Positions 63,602-64,000 of a DNA stretch of 64,000 nucleotides are shown one piece after another. Location of the stretch: NCBI GenBank assembly GCA_965261925.1, contig OZ253486.1:3410001-3474000 (forward strand), given 5' to 3'. The notes under the pieces are model-generated. The model ran no database searches. It was not told the DNA's origin and was given only the letters and a program-made list of their open reading frames with translations. Both the position numbers and the translations under genes were made by a program. Origin of the DNA: Bin87 sp965261925. GTDB lineage: Bacteria > Chloroflexota > Dehalococcoidia > Lucifugimonadales > UBA3495. How positions within the stretch are numbered: the stretch's first letter is position 1; each line of letters opens with the position of its first letter.

Positions 63602-64000
63602 ATGACTGCACTGGCCAGCCACATCGACCTGCTCGAACGCGAAGCGCGATTGCTGCTCGACTTCCTCGGAGACCTACCCCGGGAGGCCTGGGCAGCCGAC
63701 AGCGCCTGCGAAGGCTGGACCGTCTCCGACGTCATCGGCCACCTGACCAGCGTGGACTTGTCGACCCGCCTGCTGCGAGGCCTGGACGGGGACTATGCCC
63801 CGCCGGAGGGTTCTCCCGATCCGGCGCAGCACGACGAGGATACCTTCGCCCGCAGCATCTACCAACGCGCCATCGACGCCAGCCAGCGGTTGGGCAACGA
63901 ATTGCTCGACGACTTTACCAAGCGCATCAACGAGACCGTGGCGCTGTTCCGGCGGGTGGAGCCTGACCAGTGGGACAACCTGGTCTATTGGCCTCCCGGC
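63602..64000 (+). CDS. Maleylpyruvate isomerase / DinB-like protein, cut by window end
   Basis: The visible 133 residues match the N-terminal helical-bundle domain of mycothiol-dependent maleylpyruvate isomerase-like proteins (TIGR03083 type): LLEREARLLLDFLGDLPREA, DSACEGWTVSDVIGHLTSVD with a conserved metal-ligand His in GHL, and LLDDFTKRINETVALFRRVE. GGAG lies six bases before ATG 63602. The frame continues past 64000, so the C-terminus is unseen. Members use thiols or metals in aromatic ring degradation or detoxification. Confidence 0.78.
   Translation, partial: MTALASHIDLLEREARLLLDFLGDLPREAWAADSACEGWTVSDVIGHLTSVDLSTRLLRGLDGDYAPPEGSPDPAQHDEDTFARSIYQRAIDASQRLGNELLDDFTKRINETVALFRRVEPDQWDNLVYWPPG

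Overview
The window looks like a GC-rich chromosome segment of an uncultivated bacterium. The gene set (LLM-class flavin oxidoreductases, VOC proteins, small cupins, a MetE-C-like protein, methylcrotonyl-CoA-type carboxylase, PspA/PspAA with DUF350 and DUF4178) and the heavy load of insertion sequences fit a Chloroflexota-like (SAR202/Dehalococcoidia, possibly host-associated) genome. That placement is inferred from gene content only; no rRNA, tRNA or other marker gene was seen.

Layout. 1-8.74 kb: IS5-type copies around an alpha/beta hydrolase-cupin pair, a Cas4/AddB-like Fe-S nuclease, a frameshifted MetE-C-like gene coupled to a VOC gene, and a ferritin-like/LLM pair. 8.74-26.3 kb: an IS-rich zone with an IS21 element, an IS1380 element carrying internal repeats, and an alternating array of two IS630 elements (A1-B1-A2-B2) that cuts off a secreted-protein gene, followed by a frameshifted ligand-binding-protein/sensor pair, palindromic repeats and a fifth IS630 (B3).

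27.7-41.1 kb is the most interesting part: an island without IS elements. A transglutaminase/papain-like protein is translationally coupled (GTGA) to a full-length divergent SecA-type ATPase, followed by a Ser/Gly-rich lipoprotein and a protein of unknown family. Opposite them lie DUF4178 and DUF350; then a small membrane protein, PspA and PspAA; then a carboxynorspermidine-decarboxylase-like enzyme coupled (ATGA) to a DUF3326 protein; then a voltage-gated-type K+ channel. This looks like an envelope-stress/polyamine module of the PspA-DUF350-DUF4178 type, with an unusual SecA-protease operon attached.

41.1-46.5 kb is a graveyard of transposase fragments and a decayed nitrate/nitrite assimilation locus (NasA/NarB-type and NirB-type pieces, MFS tail) next to IS630 B4. 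46.7-64 kb is catabolic: two LLM genes (one split by an IS21 with an exact GTCCC target duplication), a VOC gene, a large alpha/beta hydrolase, an amidohydrolase, a second alpha/beta hydrolase, an aminotransferase, the biotin carboxylase/BCCP pair and the carboxyltransferase of an acyl-CoA carboxylase, a transporter remnant, and the start of a maleylpyruvate-isomerase-like gene running off the end.
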